From the NCBI RefSeq assembly GCF_003627795.1, contig NZ_CP032684.1:2209001-2273000 (forward strand): a stretch of 64,000 nt of DNA. The letters are read 5' to 3'. A program made the translations under genes and the position numbers. The notes beneath the pieces were generated by a model that had not been told where the DNA came from, ran no database searches, and saw only the letters and a program-made list of their open reading frames with translations. Every line of letters starts with the position of its first letter. Positions within the stretch are counted from its first letter, which is position 1. Below are positions 10,345 through 19,700 of the stretch, one piece after another. The stretch is from Rhizobium sp. CCGE531 (GTDB lineage: Bacteria; Pseudomonadota; Alphaproteobacteria; Rhizobiales; Rhizobiaceae).

Positions 10345-11220
10345 TCAAGGATCATGTTTAAGTCTCGCGCGCGTTCTGAGAATAGCATCCGCAACCGCCA
10401 GCGCGTCCCTGTTGATTGCGACATTGTGTACGCGAAATAGCGCAGCGCCCTGCAAGCGCAGGATCGCGCTGGTCGCGGCCGTTCCGACATCGCGATCGGG
10501 CGCATCGCGGCCCGTGATGGTACCCACAAACCGCTTGCGCGAGGTACCGACCAACAGCGGCAGCTCGAAGCGAAGCAGCGCATTGAACCGCGCCATCAGT
10601 TCCAGATTCTCGTCCGCGCTCCCCTTGGCAAAACCAAAACCGGGATCGAGCACGATATTCCGCCTGTCGACGCCTGCCGCCGCAGCAATATCGAGCGCTC
10701 GGCTGAGGAACAGCATCTGGTCATCGATCACGTCAGGCAGCTTCTGCCTGTCACGACCGGTATGCATGATGCAAAGCCCGGCGCCCGTTTGCGCCGCCAC
10801 GACGGCGATATCCGGTTCGCGCTGCAGGCCGAAGACGTCGTTGACGATATGCGCGCCGGCCCCGACCGCCAGCCGCGCCGTATCGGCACGATAGGTATCG
10901 ACCGAGATCAAGGCGTCGGTCTTACCGCGCAGGGCTTCGATGACGGGCAGCACCCGCCCCTGCTCCTCGCTGGCGCTGACGGCGGCGGCACCAGGCTTCG
11001 TCGATTCGCCGCCGATGTCGATGATACCGGCCCCCTCCTGGACGCAAGCCAATGCGTGCGCAACAGCGGCATCGACGGCCTCGTAATGCCCACCGTCGGA
11101 AAAGGAATCCGGCGTCACATTGACGATCGCCATGATGGCACTCTCTTTGCCAAGCTCGAGGCTGCGGCCATGCGCGACATGCCAGGTTTGGCTGCGAAGC
11201 TCCGTCACGAACCGTCCCAT
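10345..11220 (-). CDS. folP: Dihydropteroate synthase
   Basis: Joins p-aminobenzoate to hydroxymethyl-dihydropterin pyrophosphate; the target of sulfonamides. It has 291 residues with the TIM-barrel signatures IMAIVNVTPDSFSDGG (pterin loop), IIDIGGESTKPGA, ISVDTYRADTA, IVNDVFGLQ, VLDPGFGFAKG and LVGTSRKRFVG. It is first in the folP-folB-folK run. The ATG at 11220 has only a weak ribosome site, but the N-terminal length fits the family. It diverges from the DUF922 gene. Confidence 0.95.
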   Translation of the reverse strand: MGRFVTELRSQTWHVAHGRSLELGKESAIMAIVNVTPDSFSDGGHYEAVDAAVAHALACVQEGAGIIDIGGESTKPGAAAVSASEEQGRVLPVIEALRGKTDALISVDTYRADTARLAVGAGAHIVNDVFGLQREPDIAVVAAQTGAGLCIMHTGRDRQKLPDVIDDQMLFLSRALDIAAAAGVDRRNIVLDPGFGFAKGSADENLELMARFNALLRFELPLLVGTSRKRFVGTITGRDAPDRDVGTAATSAILRLQGAALFRVHNVAINRDALAVADAILRTRARLKHDP

Positions 11221-11264
11221 CCCATTGAAAATGAAAAAACCTTGCGCTTGATATTGCGCTCACA

Positions 11265-11936
11265 GTGCCTATGCCGCAAGGTTCGTCGAAGTTCAACATG
11301 GTAGCGACACGAATGCCGCTTGCGTTCCATAAGATAAGTATTTCGTGTGCTCTGTTGCTCGCGTTCTGCATGCCCGATGTGGCCGATGCCGAAGTCATCG
11401 CCCGCAAATCCATTTCCTATTTCGATATCAAGGGCAGCACTGCCGACGAGCTCGATGCGGCTCTCAATCAGCGCGGGCCGCTTGCGATGGGTTCCAGCAG
11501 CCATCATCCCGGCGCGACGAGAATCCGCTTCGGCGGCAGCGCGACCTACAGCGAGGCGAATGGGCGCTGCCATATCTCCAGCGTCAAGGTCACGGTCGAT
11601 ACCGAAATCATCCTGCCGCGCTGGCGCGACCGGCGGCACGCCAGCAAGCAGCTTTCGACGATATGGGACACATTGGCCGCCGACATCCGGCGCCACGAGG
11701 ACCGGCACGTCGATATCGCCCGCCAGCATGCACGACAGATGGAGAGGCAAATCCTGTCCCTGCCATCGGCGAGCAATTGCGATGCGCTCCAGGAAAAGGC
11801 AAACGACGTCACGACGCGGGAAACCGAGCGGCACGACGCCGACCAGGGACGCTTCGACCGGATCGAGGCGATCAATTTCCAGAACCGGATACAGCGGTTA
11901 TTGTATTACCGCAGCCGTCACGGCGACCGGAAATAG
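11265..11936 (+). CDS. Secreted DUF922-family protein, putative zinc-dependent protease
   Basis: Protein of up to 223 residues with an export signal (HKISISCALLLAFCMPDVADA, probable cleavage after ADA). The mature part carries the family landmarks Y-DIKGSTADELDAALNQRGP, RIRFGGSATYSEANGRCHISSVKVTV and IRRHEDRHVDIARQHA. The last contains HEDRH, an HExxH-like pair of histidines expected to bind a metal. DUF922 members are described as predicted secreted Zn-dependent proteases; activity is not proven. The start is uncertain between GTG 11265, ATG 11271, ATG 11298 and ATG 11313; the last two leave a more typical signal peptide. Confidence 0.82.
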   Translation: MPMPQGSSKFNMVATRMPLAFHKISISCALLLAFCMPDVADAEVIARKSISYFDIKGSTADELDAALNQRGPLAMGSSSHHPGATRIRFGGSATYSEANGRCHISSVKVTVDTEIILPRWRDRRHASKQLSTIWDTLAADIRRHEDRHVDIARQHARQMERQILSLPSASNCDALQEKANDVTTRETERHDADQGRFDRIEAINFQNRIQRLLYYRSRHGDRK

Positions 11937-12231
11937 ATCGTGTCCCCCATCATTTCAGGGAAATAGCCCAGGGACGAACGCCATTTGTGGGAAAATCGCC
12001 ACTATATCTGTGAATCGTCCGGCTGCGTCGTTCTTTTGAACTTTACGAGAATCTGAAATGGGTTTTCCCTATCGATTACAGAGATAACCGCCCCAGATGA
12101 TTCGAAGAATACTGGGTGGGATCTCGAAAAAGATCGATTGAGAGTGCCTGCGTCGGCGGGTCTGTTCGCTCTTCGGCGCAGTCGGGGTTTGTTTTTCAAA
12201 GCATGCGCTAAGTGTTCTCCTGGCGCGTCCT
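11937..12231. other. Intergenic stretch upstream of the candidate small RNA
   Basis: No convincing gene. Small open frames on either strand lack ribosome sites and have no family resemblance. A short inverted repeat (GCGC ... GCGC) at about 12206-12226 precedes the small RNA. Confidence 0.5.
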
Positions 12232-12315
12232 GAAGCCGCAGGTGTTTCCTCCCTTGCCTGTCGGTGATGCGCCCGCCTCGCCTCGCTCGCTGATTAGCTG
12301 AGCGGGGCTTTTTTT
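12232..12315 (+). ncRNA. mmgR: Candidate trans-acting small RNA of the alpha-r8 / MmgR type
   Basis: A free-standing transcript-like unit not attached to a gene. From about 12236, GCAGG and CCTGT can pair to present TTTCCTCCCT (12245-12254) in a loop. This ten-base word is the conserved single-stranded motif I recall for the alpha-r8 family of Rhizobiales, whose Sinorhizobium member MmgR limits polyhydroxybutyrate granules. It ends in a GC-rich terminator stem (12280-12288 pairing with 12300-12308) plus seven T. The implied length of about 80 bases also fits. The motif is complementary to Shine-Dalgarno sequences, so translational repression is likely. The 5' end is estimated and no clear promoter could be placed. 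Confidence 0.68.
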
Positions 12316-12380
12316 GGGCTCGGAACAGATTGTCTGGCTGATATCAAGCCTTCTGCGGAGGAAACGCCCGGGAGACGCCG

Positions 12381-12701
12381 TCAGGCCTGGCGTTCCGGCA
12401 CATGCACGACGAGCCCATCGAGGGCGCTCTTCATCTTGATCTGGCAGGAAAGACGAGAGGTCGGCCGGACGTCGAAAGCGAAATCCAGCATATCCTCTTC
12501 CATGGCCTCGGGACCGCCGACCTTCGCGGTCCAATCCTCATCGACATAGACATGACAGGTGGCGCAGGCACATGCGCCCCCGCATTCTGCTTCGATGCCG
12601 GGAACGGAGTTTCGCACGGCATTTTCCATCACGGTGGATCCCTCGTCGACATTGAGGTCAAAGCGCGTGCCGTCGAAGGCGACGATGGTCAATTTGGTCA
12701 T
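12381..12701 (-). CDS. 2Fe-2S ferredoxin of the adrenodoxin type
   Basis: Electron carrier of 106 residues. Cluster ligands appear as C-X5-C-X2-C in [14 protein letters not shown] and a fourth Cys about 36 residues on in RLSCQIK. The acidic stretch [11 protein letters not shown] before the last ligand is the partner-binding region seen in adrenodoxin-type ferredoxins. Such proteins serve Fe-S cluster assembly or cytochrome P450 partners. No partner gene is adjacent, so the specific role is open. Confidence 0.93.
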   Translation of the reverse strand: MTKLTIVAFDGTRFDLNVDEGSTVMENAVRNSVPGIEAECGGACACATCHVYVDEDWTAKVGGPEAMEEDMLDFAFDVRPTSRLSCQIKMKSALDGLVVHVPERQA

Positions 12702-12850
12702 GTGGGTGAATTCCGATATTCGTGAATGAAGGACGATCGGAATTTTACTTCCAACAAAACGCTGGGGCAGTCAACATTTGCGCCGCCGAAACGGTTTTAC
12801 CTATCTGGCGGCGCAGGCGTCGTATTCAATCGATCTTCAGGCGGATCGGT

Positions 12851-13219
12851 TCAGCGCGACAGCTTCAGAATGAAATTCTCGGCCTCGACGACACAGGTCG
12901 CGACCGCCGCCATGCGTGCGGCATCGCCGACATCGCTCTCGAGCGCTCCGGCTGCGTCGGCGACACGGAAAGCGCCGACGGCGCCGGCCGCACCTTTCAG
13001 CTTGTGCGATGCCGCCTCGATGCGCTTGGGGTCGCCGCTGCCGATCTCCTGCAGGCAGGAACGAGCCTGACTGGCGAACATCTGCAACACCTCGACCTCA
13101 AGCGCCTTGTCGCCCATCGTCTGCCTGCCGAGATGGACGAGATCGATCGCCCGCTCCCGCGATGGGGCCGCGCCCCGCGAATTATCCGGAGATTCAAATG
13201 CGATATTCAAAGCTGCCAT
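12851..13219 (-). CDS. Small histidine phosphotransfer (Hpt) protein
   Basis: A 122-residue protein that is essentially a single Hpt four-helix domain. The phospho-acceptor is His72 in ASHKLKGAAGAVGA, preceded by DLVHLGRQTMGDKALEVEVLQMFASQA. Hpt proteins carry phosphate between receiver domains in multistep phosphorelays. It is too short and of the wrong type to be ChpT, which has a histidine-kinase-like dimer fold. It is divergent from gpr, and its upstream region holds a CtrA-type box. Its partner kinase is unknown. Confidence 0.87.
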   Translation of the reverse strand: MAALNIAFESPDNSRGAAPSRERAIDLVHLGRQTMGDKALEVEVLQMFASQARSCLQEIGSGDPKRIEAASHKLKGAAGAVGAFRVADAAGALESDVGDAARMAAVATCVVEAENFILKLSR

Positions 13220-13712
13220 GTGCCAATGCTCCCGTCATTTATCTATGACTGTTTTACGGACATGCCGCATAGTTGCGGCTCGGACATGGCCATCCAGTTA
13301 AATTTTGGCACATTCAGGGCCGAAAACTCCAGACATGGTTAACGTCCGTTAAACATGCTCAAAATCTTGAGTTTTCATGGTGTTGAACAGGCAAACAGGG
13401 TTAATGGCACCTTAACGATCCACTGCCTTTAAGGTGGAATTAATTGTCATGACTGGGGGAATGTGTCACTACGATACTGGTAAATTGGGCTCATGGCACA
13501 TGTCTTTGCCCAGGAAGTGGATGATGGTAATGTTTTCATAACATCCGTTTGAAAAACCAGTTATCCACTCTGAAATGTAACGGGAAATCCAACCTCGATA
13601 TAGATCGAAAGCGGAGGACCCAACGGGAGGCAGGGTTCGTCTTTTCCGGACGCGGCGGAATTACCGGAAAAGACACGGCAAGCCCGAGTGAGTTGTAACG
13701 AGGCGTAACCGC
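13220..13712. promoter_or_regulatory. Divergent control region between the Hpt gene and gpr
   Basis: A 493-base AT-richer region with no gene. It holds the CtrA-type box, a small palindrome CTCAA-AATC-TTGAG at 13358-13371, and TTATCCACT at 13561-13569, one base from a DnaA box. Promoter elements for gpr could not be placed with confidence. Confidence 0.5.
13401..13416 (+). promoter_or_regulatory. Exact CtrA-type binding box
   Basis: TTAA (13401-13404), seven bases, TTAAC (13412-13416) matches the CtrA consensus TTAA-N7-TTAAC without mismatch. A near-match with spacing six (TTAA at 13339, TTAA at 13349) and a lone half-site near 13299 lie closer to the Hpt gene. The box is 182 bases before the Hpt start and about 300 before gpr. 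Confidence 0.6.
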
Positions 13713-16700
13713 ATGGCGAACAAAAAGTACATCGAGTCGGTCGAGGACAAGGCCTTCCAGGCATTGGACGAAGCTCTGCAGATCGATTTCAGTGACGAGA
13801 GCTTGGAGTCTCGCAGTGCCCCTACGCCCGATATCCCGGAGCGAAAAGTGTCTGAGCCGCCGAAACAGCCGATAAAGCAGAGCAGGGATGATGCAGCCCG
13901 CAATACCAGCGGCACGCGCAGCACTGCGGCCCCTGCCGCCACGCCTCGCTCCGCCGAGGCACCGAGAAACCCGAACCTTGCGGCGGCCAATGATGGCAAC
14001 AGGGCAAGCTCCGCCAGCATCCTGAAGGCGCTGGGCAGCGGCTCTCAGAGCCATGCGGTACGCAATGCCACGATCTTCTCGCTGTTCTGGATCATCGGCG
14101 GCGCCGGCCTCGCCTTCCTTCTTTACGGCACCCAGATCCGAAACATCCATTCTTTCGCCGATCTGGCCGCCCTGCCCGGCGTTATCGCCTGCATCGTCGG
14201 CATCATCGTTCCGGTCCTTCTTTTCTATGCTTTCGGCATGATGATCTCGCGTGCGCATGATATGCGCAACGCGGCCCGCTCCATGGCGGAAGTCGCCTTG
14301 CGTCTCGTCGAGCCGGAAACGGTCGCTTCCGAACGCATCATGACGGTCGGCCAGGCGGTACGGCGTGAAGTCTCGGCAATGAACGAGGGCATCGAGCGCA
14401 CCATTGCGCGCGCCACCGAGCTGGAAACCCTCGTCCATTCCGAAGTCAACGCCCTGGAGCGCAGCTACGCCGACAACGAACTGCGCGTGCGCGGCCTCGT
14501 CCATGAGCTGGGCGCCGAACGCGACGCGATCATCAATCACGCCGAGCGGATCCGCTCGTCGATCGTCGGTGTGCACGATCAGATCAAGGAAGACCTGTCG
14601 CTCGCGACCGAAGAGATCACCGTGCGCCTCTCCACGTCGGGCGAAGCCTTCGCCTCGATGATCGATATGCGCGCGGCCGTGTTGATGGAAAAGTCGGATT
14701 CCGCGGTCGAGGCGCTCGGCACGCTGCTTGCCGCCAAGACCGACAGTCTGCTGCAAAATCTGAACGCCTCCGGCCTGGCGCTGAGCCACGAATTCGACAC
14801 CCGCCTGGAATCGCTGTCGTCGACCCTTTCCGAACGGGGCAAGGAACTGCTCGGCCACTTCGAAACGCGCGCATCGACGCTTGACGCGAATACCGAAAAG
14901 CTGAACTCCGCGCTCAATGAACGTGCCCGCCAGCTCAACGAAACGCTGGTTGCTCGCACGAAGGAAATCAGCGAAAGCCTTACCGGCGGCGAGCGGTCCA
15001 TTACGGGTACGCTCGACAATGTGCTGTCCCGCCTCAACACCGCCCTCGACGAAAAGGGCGCGAGCTTCCGCCAAAGCCTGCAGTCGACGGCGGATGACGC
15101 CATCATGGACATCGACCTGCGCTCCGGCTTTTTCGACGAGCGCTTCCAGTCGACGATCGCGCAGCTTTCGACCACCTTCGACGACCGCGTATCGGAATTC
15201 ACCTCCGCCTTCGACAAGCGCGCCGGGACGCTGGACAGCAAGCTGTCGGAAAGCCTTGCCCGCATCAATCAGAGCCTGGGCAGCAACTCGGACGCGCTGG
15301 AAGGCATTCTGACCTCCAGCATCGAACGTCTGGGCTTGCACCTCACCGATCAGTCTTTCGCGCTGGCAACCACTCTTGCGACCGGTCAGGAAGTGCTGGA
15401 AAGCGCTATCGGCTCAAGGGCCGGCGAGATCACCTCGGCGCTTCAGAACGCCACCAGCGGAATTTCCTCCGCCCTGGCATCGGGCACGAACGAACTGAAC
15501 ACCACGCTCGCCTCGCATGCCGGCGCCTTCACCTCGGCTGTGCAGGGCGTCACGCGGGATGTCTCGACCGCGCTGCAGAGCGGCACGGAAGAACTCACGA
15601 CGGCCTTTGCCGGCGGCGCCAACGAGATCAACAACACGCTCTCTTCCCGGACGAGCGAGATCACCCAGGCGCTTGGCTCCGCGCATGAACGCATCGATGC
15701 CGTCATGGCCGCGCGCAGCGGCGCGCTTTTCGGCGCGCTGACCGACAACCAGTCGCGGTTTGAACAGACGCTTGCCGAGCGTTCGCAGGCAATCACCGAT
15801 GCCGTCAGCGGCTCTCACGAGCACCTGACCGCCGCCCTCGACGAACGCACCTCGATGCTGGCGATTTCGCTGGCGGAAAATCAGCTCCGCCTCGAAAACA
15901 CGCTGGCAAGCCGCGCCGACGCCATCACCAGCGCCGTTGCCGATACGCATGGCAAGCTTGCCGACACGCTCGACGACAAGACGATGGCGCTTGCCATCGC
16001 GCTTTCCGAGAGCCAGTCCCGGCTGGAAGACACTGTGTCCGGCCACGCCGATTATGTCGCCGGCACCCTGGACGCAAAGACCAAGGAACTCGCCCGCGCG
16101 CTTGCCGAAGGTCAGGCGCGTCTGGAAAACACCGTTTCCGGTCACGCCGAAAGCGTCACGAACGCCCTCGACGACAGGACGCTGGCACTTGCCATTGCTC
16201 TTTCCGAAAGCCAGGCAAGGTTGGAAGAAACCGTCTCCGGCCATGCCGAACGTGTCGCCGACACGCTGGATGGCAAGACCGGCGCACTTGCCGCCGCGTT
16301 GACCAGCGGGCAAAGCCGCCTGGAGGCAACGCTTGCCAATCGCGCCGAGGAAATCATCAAGGCGTTTGCCGGCAATCATGCTTCTCTGGTCGATGCTCTC
16401 GACGACAGGACGATGGCGCTTGCCATTGCGCTTTCGGAAAACCAGGCTCGCCTCGAGGGCGCAATCTCGGGTCATGCCGACCAGGTCACCACCACGCTCG
16501 ACGACAAGACGATGGCTCTGGCCATCGCCCTTTCGGAAGGTCAGGCACGGTTGGAGGATACCGTCGCCGGCCACGCCGAGCGGGTCGCCAATACGATGGA
16601 CGGCAGGACGAAGGCACTTTCCGACGCGCTGACGTCGGGCCAGTCCCGCCTGGAGGCGACGCTTGCCAACCGCGCCGAAGCGATCACCAACGCCTTCACC

Positions 16701-19700
16701 GGCAATCACGCCGCTCTTGCCGATGCTTTGGATGAAAAGGCGATGGCTCTGGCCATTTCGCTCTCCGATACGCAGTCTCGGCTCGAGGATGCCGTATCGA
16801 GCCGGCTGGACGCCCTTTCCGAAACCGTCGCCGGAACGCACGACCGGATCGTCAACAGCCTTGACGACAGGACGATGTCCCTGGCAATCGCCCTTTCGGA
16901 AAACCACGCGAAGCTCGAGGAAACCCTGGAGAACAGCGCCAAGGCCATTGCCCACACCGTCACCAGCGGCCACGAAGCATTGACCAATACGCTCGATGAC
17001 AAGAGCATGGCCTTCGCAATCTCGCTCGCCGAAAACCAGAACCGTTTCGAAAGCACGCTGGAAGAACGCGCCAATGCCCTGCTCGATAGCGTCTCCGGCG
17101 CTGAAGCGCGGGTTGCCGGCGCCTTCGGCGACAAGGCGGACGCGATCCGTGCCGCCTACAGCGAGAATCAGGATCGCCTCGATCGCTCGCTTGCGGTCCA
17201 TACAGAAGCTCTGTCCGGCTTGCTCGGCAGCAGCAGCGATCGTGTCGAAACCGTTCTCGGCTCGACGACGCGCCAGCTCGAAAACACGCTCGGCGCCGGT
17301 CTGTCGCAGATGGACGAGAGCTTGGCTTCCGCCTACGAGCGCATGCGCTCGACGCTGGAGGATCGCAGCAGCGCGATCAATCTTGCTCTGCGCGACGCCC
17401 ATGAGCAGATCGACAACACGCTGATGGAGCAGACGACAGCCATCGGCACCTCCATCGCCACCAGCGCCAGCATGCTCGAAATGTCGCTCGAGGATCGCGA
17501 GGCATCGCTGCGTCAGACCATCGATGCCAGCGCAAGGACATTGGAAGAGCGCCTGAACAGCGGCGCGGGCGACGTTGCCGGCCGCATCCAGCAGGCCGCG
17601 GGCGATATCGCCCGTTCGGCCGAAACCTTCTCGTCCAACCTCAATCAGACGATCGAAGGCATGACCGGCCGCTTCGCCGAGACCGGCTCCCGCGTCGAGG
17701 CCAGCCTGTCGGCTCTTGAAAACCGCATCCACGAAGGCGTCACCGGCGTCACCGCCCAGGTCGACGCGGCCGGCAACCGTCTCTCCGATACGCTGGCGAG
17801 CGGCGCCGCCCAGATCGACAACAGCGGCAGCCAGGCCTCGGCCCGCATCGAAGAACGCCTGTCGACCATGGATCGCGCGCTCAATATCGGCCTCGAAGCC
17901 GTCAACCGCACGATCGAGGGCAAGGCCGCCAATCTCGCGACGACGCTACGCACGGCCGTTGCCGATGCCGCACAGGGCATGGACACGGAGGCGACACGCA
18001 CGGCCGATCTGCTTGCCAATACCGGCCAGCAGTTCGCGGAGAACCTCGGCAATCACAGCGATGCGTTCGCAAGCGCCATGACCGAGCGCTCCAACGATCT
18101 CGTCAATCGCGTCTCGGAAACACAGAACCGGTTGGCAAGCCAGGCTGCGGCCGTCGCCCAGACCTTCTCGGAAGCGGGCAACGCGATCGTCAACAAGGTT
18201 TCCGAAGCCGAAGGCCTCGTCAGCAACCAGGTCAACACGATCTCGCAGGCTCTGTCTTCGGCGGAACAGTCGCTGGAAGCCCGGGGTGCCGCCATTCGCA
18301 ATACGCTGACCGGCGGCAGCGAGCAGATCGCCTCCACCATGGCGCAGGTCGAGCGTGCGCTCGACGAGCGCGGCACGGCCATCCGCACCTCCCTGGAACA
18401 GCGCGCCCGCGAAATCGACGCAACGCTTACCGGTGTCGACAACGCGCTGGAAGCGCGCGGCGCATCCATCCGCACGTCGCTCGACGAGCGCACCCGCGAG
18501 CTCAATTCGATGCTGGCCGGACGCTCCACCGAGCTCTCCCGCCTCATCGACGAAAAGGCCCGCCCGATCGTCGATCGCTATGCGGCAACGGGTCAGGAAG
18601 CGGCAGCCCTCATCTCCGCCGCGGCCCATGAAAGCACGGAACGTCTGCGCGCCGAAAACGCCACCCTGATCAACGCCATCGCGTCGCGCACGGAGCATGC
18701 GGTCAATACGGTCAGCGCGCTCGAGAACAACCTGCTGGCAAGCGTCAACGGCATCATCGCCCGCCTCGCCGAGAACAACTCCGCGATCACTGGCCTGCTG
18801 ACCAATGCCGCCACGGAGTTCGCAACCGTCGACGATCGTCTCAGCGCAACCTCGACGCGCTTCGCCGAATCCGCGGCGAAGGCTGGCGAGATGGTTTCAG
18901 CTTCCAGCCGCCTCTTGGAAGGCAAGGTCGACAAGCTGTCCGAAATCACCGGCCAGACCCTGTCGCAGGTCGGCAGCATCGTCGGTCGCTTCGACGATCA
19001 CTCCAAGGTTCTCACGCAGGCTTCCCAGCTTCTCGGCGCGGCACAGTCGAACCTCGTGTCGACGCTGGAAGAACGCGAGACCGCACTGCAGAACCTCGCC
19101 GTCGGCCTCGTCCAGCGTTCGGAAGAGATCGAGAACACCATGCGTTCCCTCGGTACGATGGTGGAAACCGCCTTCGACCGTGCCGAGCAGCGCTCCAACC
19201 AGGTCACTGGCAATCTGCGCCAGAGCGTCCAGTCGTCATTCGCGGACATCGGTCGCGTCCTCTCCGAAACGGAGAAGCGCGCCGAGGATGCTGCGGAAAA
19301 CATGCGCGGCGCACTGCACAAGGCTGGCGAGGAAGCGAGCCAGGCTGTCGAAAACACCTTCGCCAGCGCCGAGCGCCGCTCCAACGACTTGACAAACCGC
19401 CTGCGCGGCGGCCTCACAGCTTCGCTGTCCGAGGTCGAGCAGATGCTTGCCGACGCCGGTAAAACCTCCGATACGGCCGCGCAGCAGCTGCGCGAGACGC
19501 TGCGTGTCGCCGTCGATGACGCCATCGGCCGCTTCGCCGGGGCAACGGACGAGATCCGCCGCTCGGCCGGCGATATCCGCCGCGAACTCGACCTCACCCG
19601 CAGCGAACTGAAGCGCGGTGCCTTCGACCTTCCGGAAGAGGCAAAGGAAAGCGCCGCGGCCATGCGCCGCGCCGTTGCCGAGCAGATCAAGGCGCTGCAA

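Noticed and set aside
12002..12199. 65-codon minus-strand frame upstream of the small RNA
   Set aside because: No ribosome site, no hydrophobic or domain pattern, and it lies in a non-coding gap.
12780..12812. CGCCGCC ... GGCGGCG hairpin downstream of the Hpt gene as a terminator
   Set aside because: The stem is real, but there is no T run on the minus strand and the loop is large, so termination cannot be supported.
12851..13219. Hpt gene as chpT
   Set aside because: ChpT is about 200 residues or more with a kinase-like dimer fold; this is a 122-residue classical Hpt domain.
13536..17732. Two long minus-strand frames (601 and 772 codons) opposite gpr
   Set aside because: They are antisense shadows of the biased repeats in gpr; compositions are unlike natural proteins and there are no ribosome sites.
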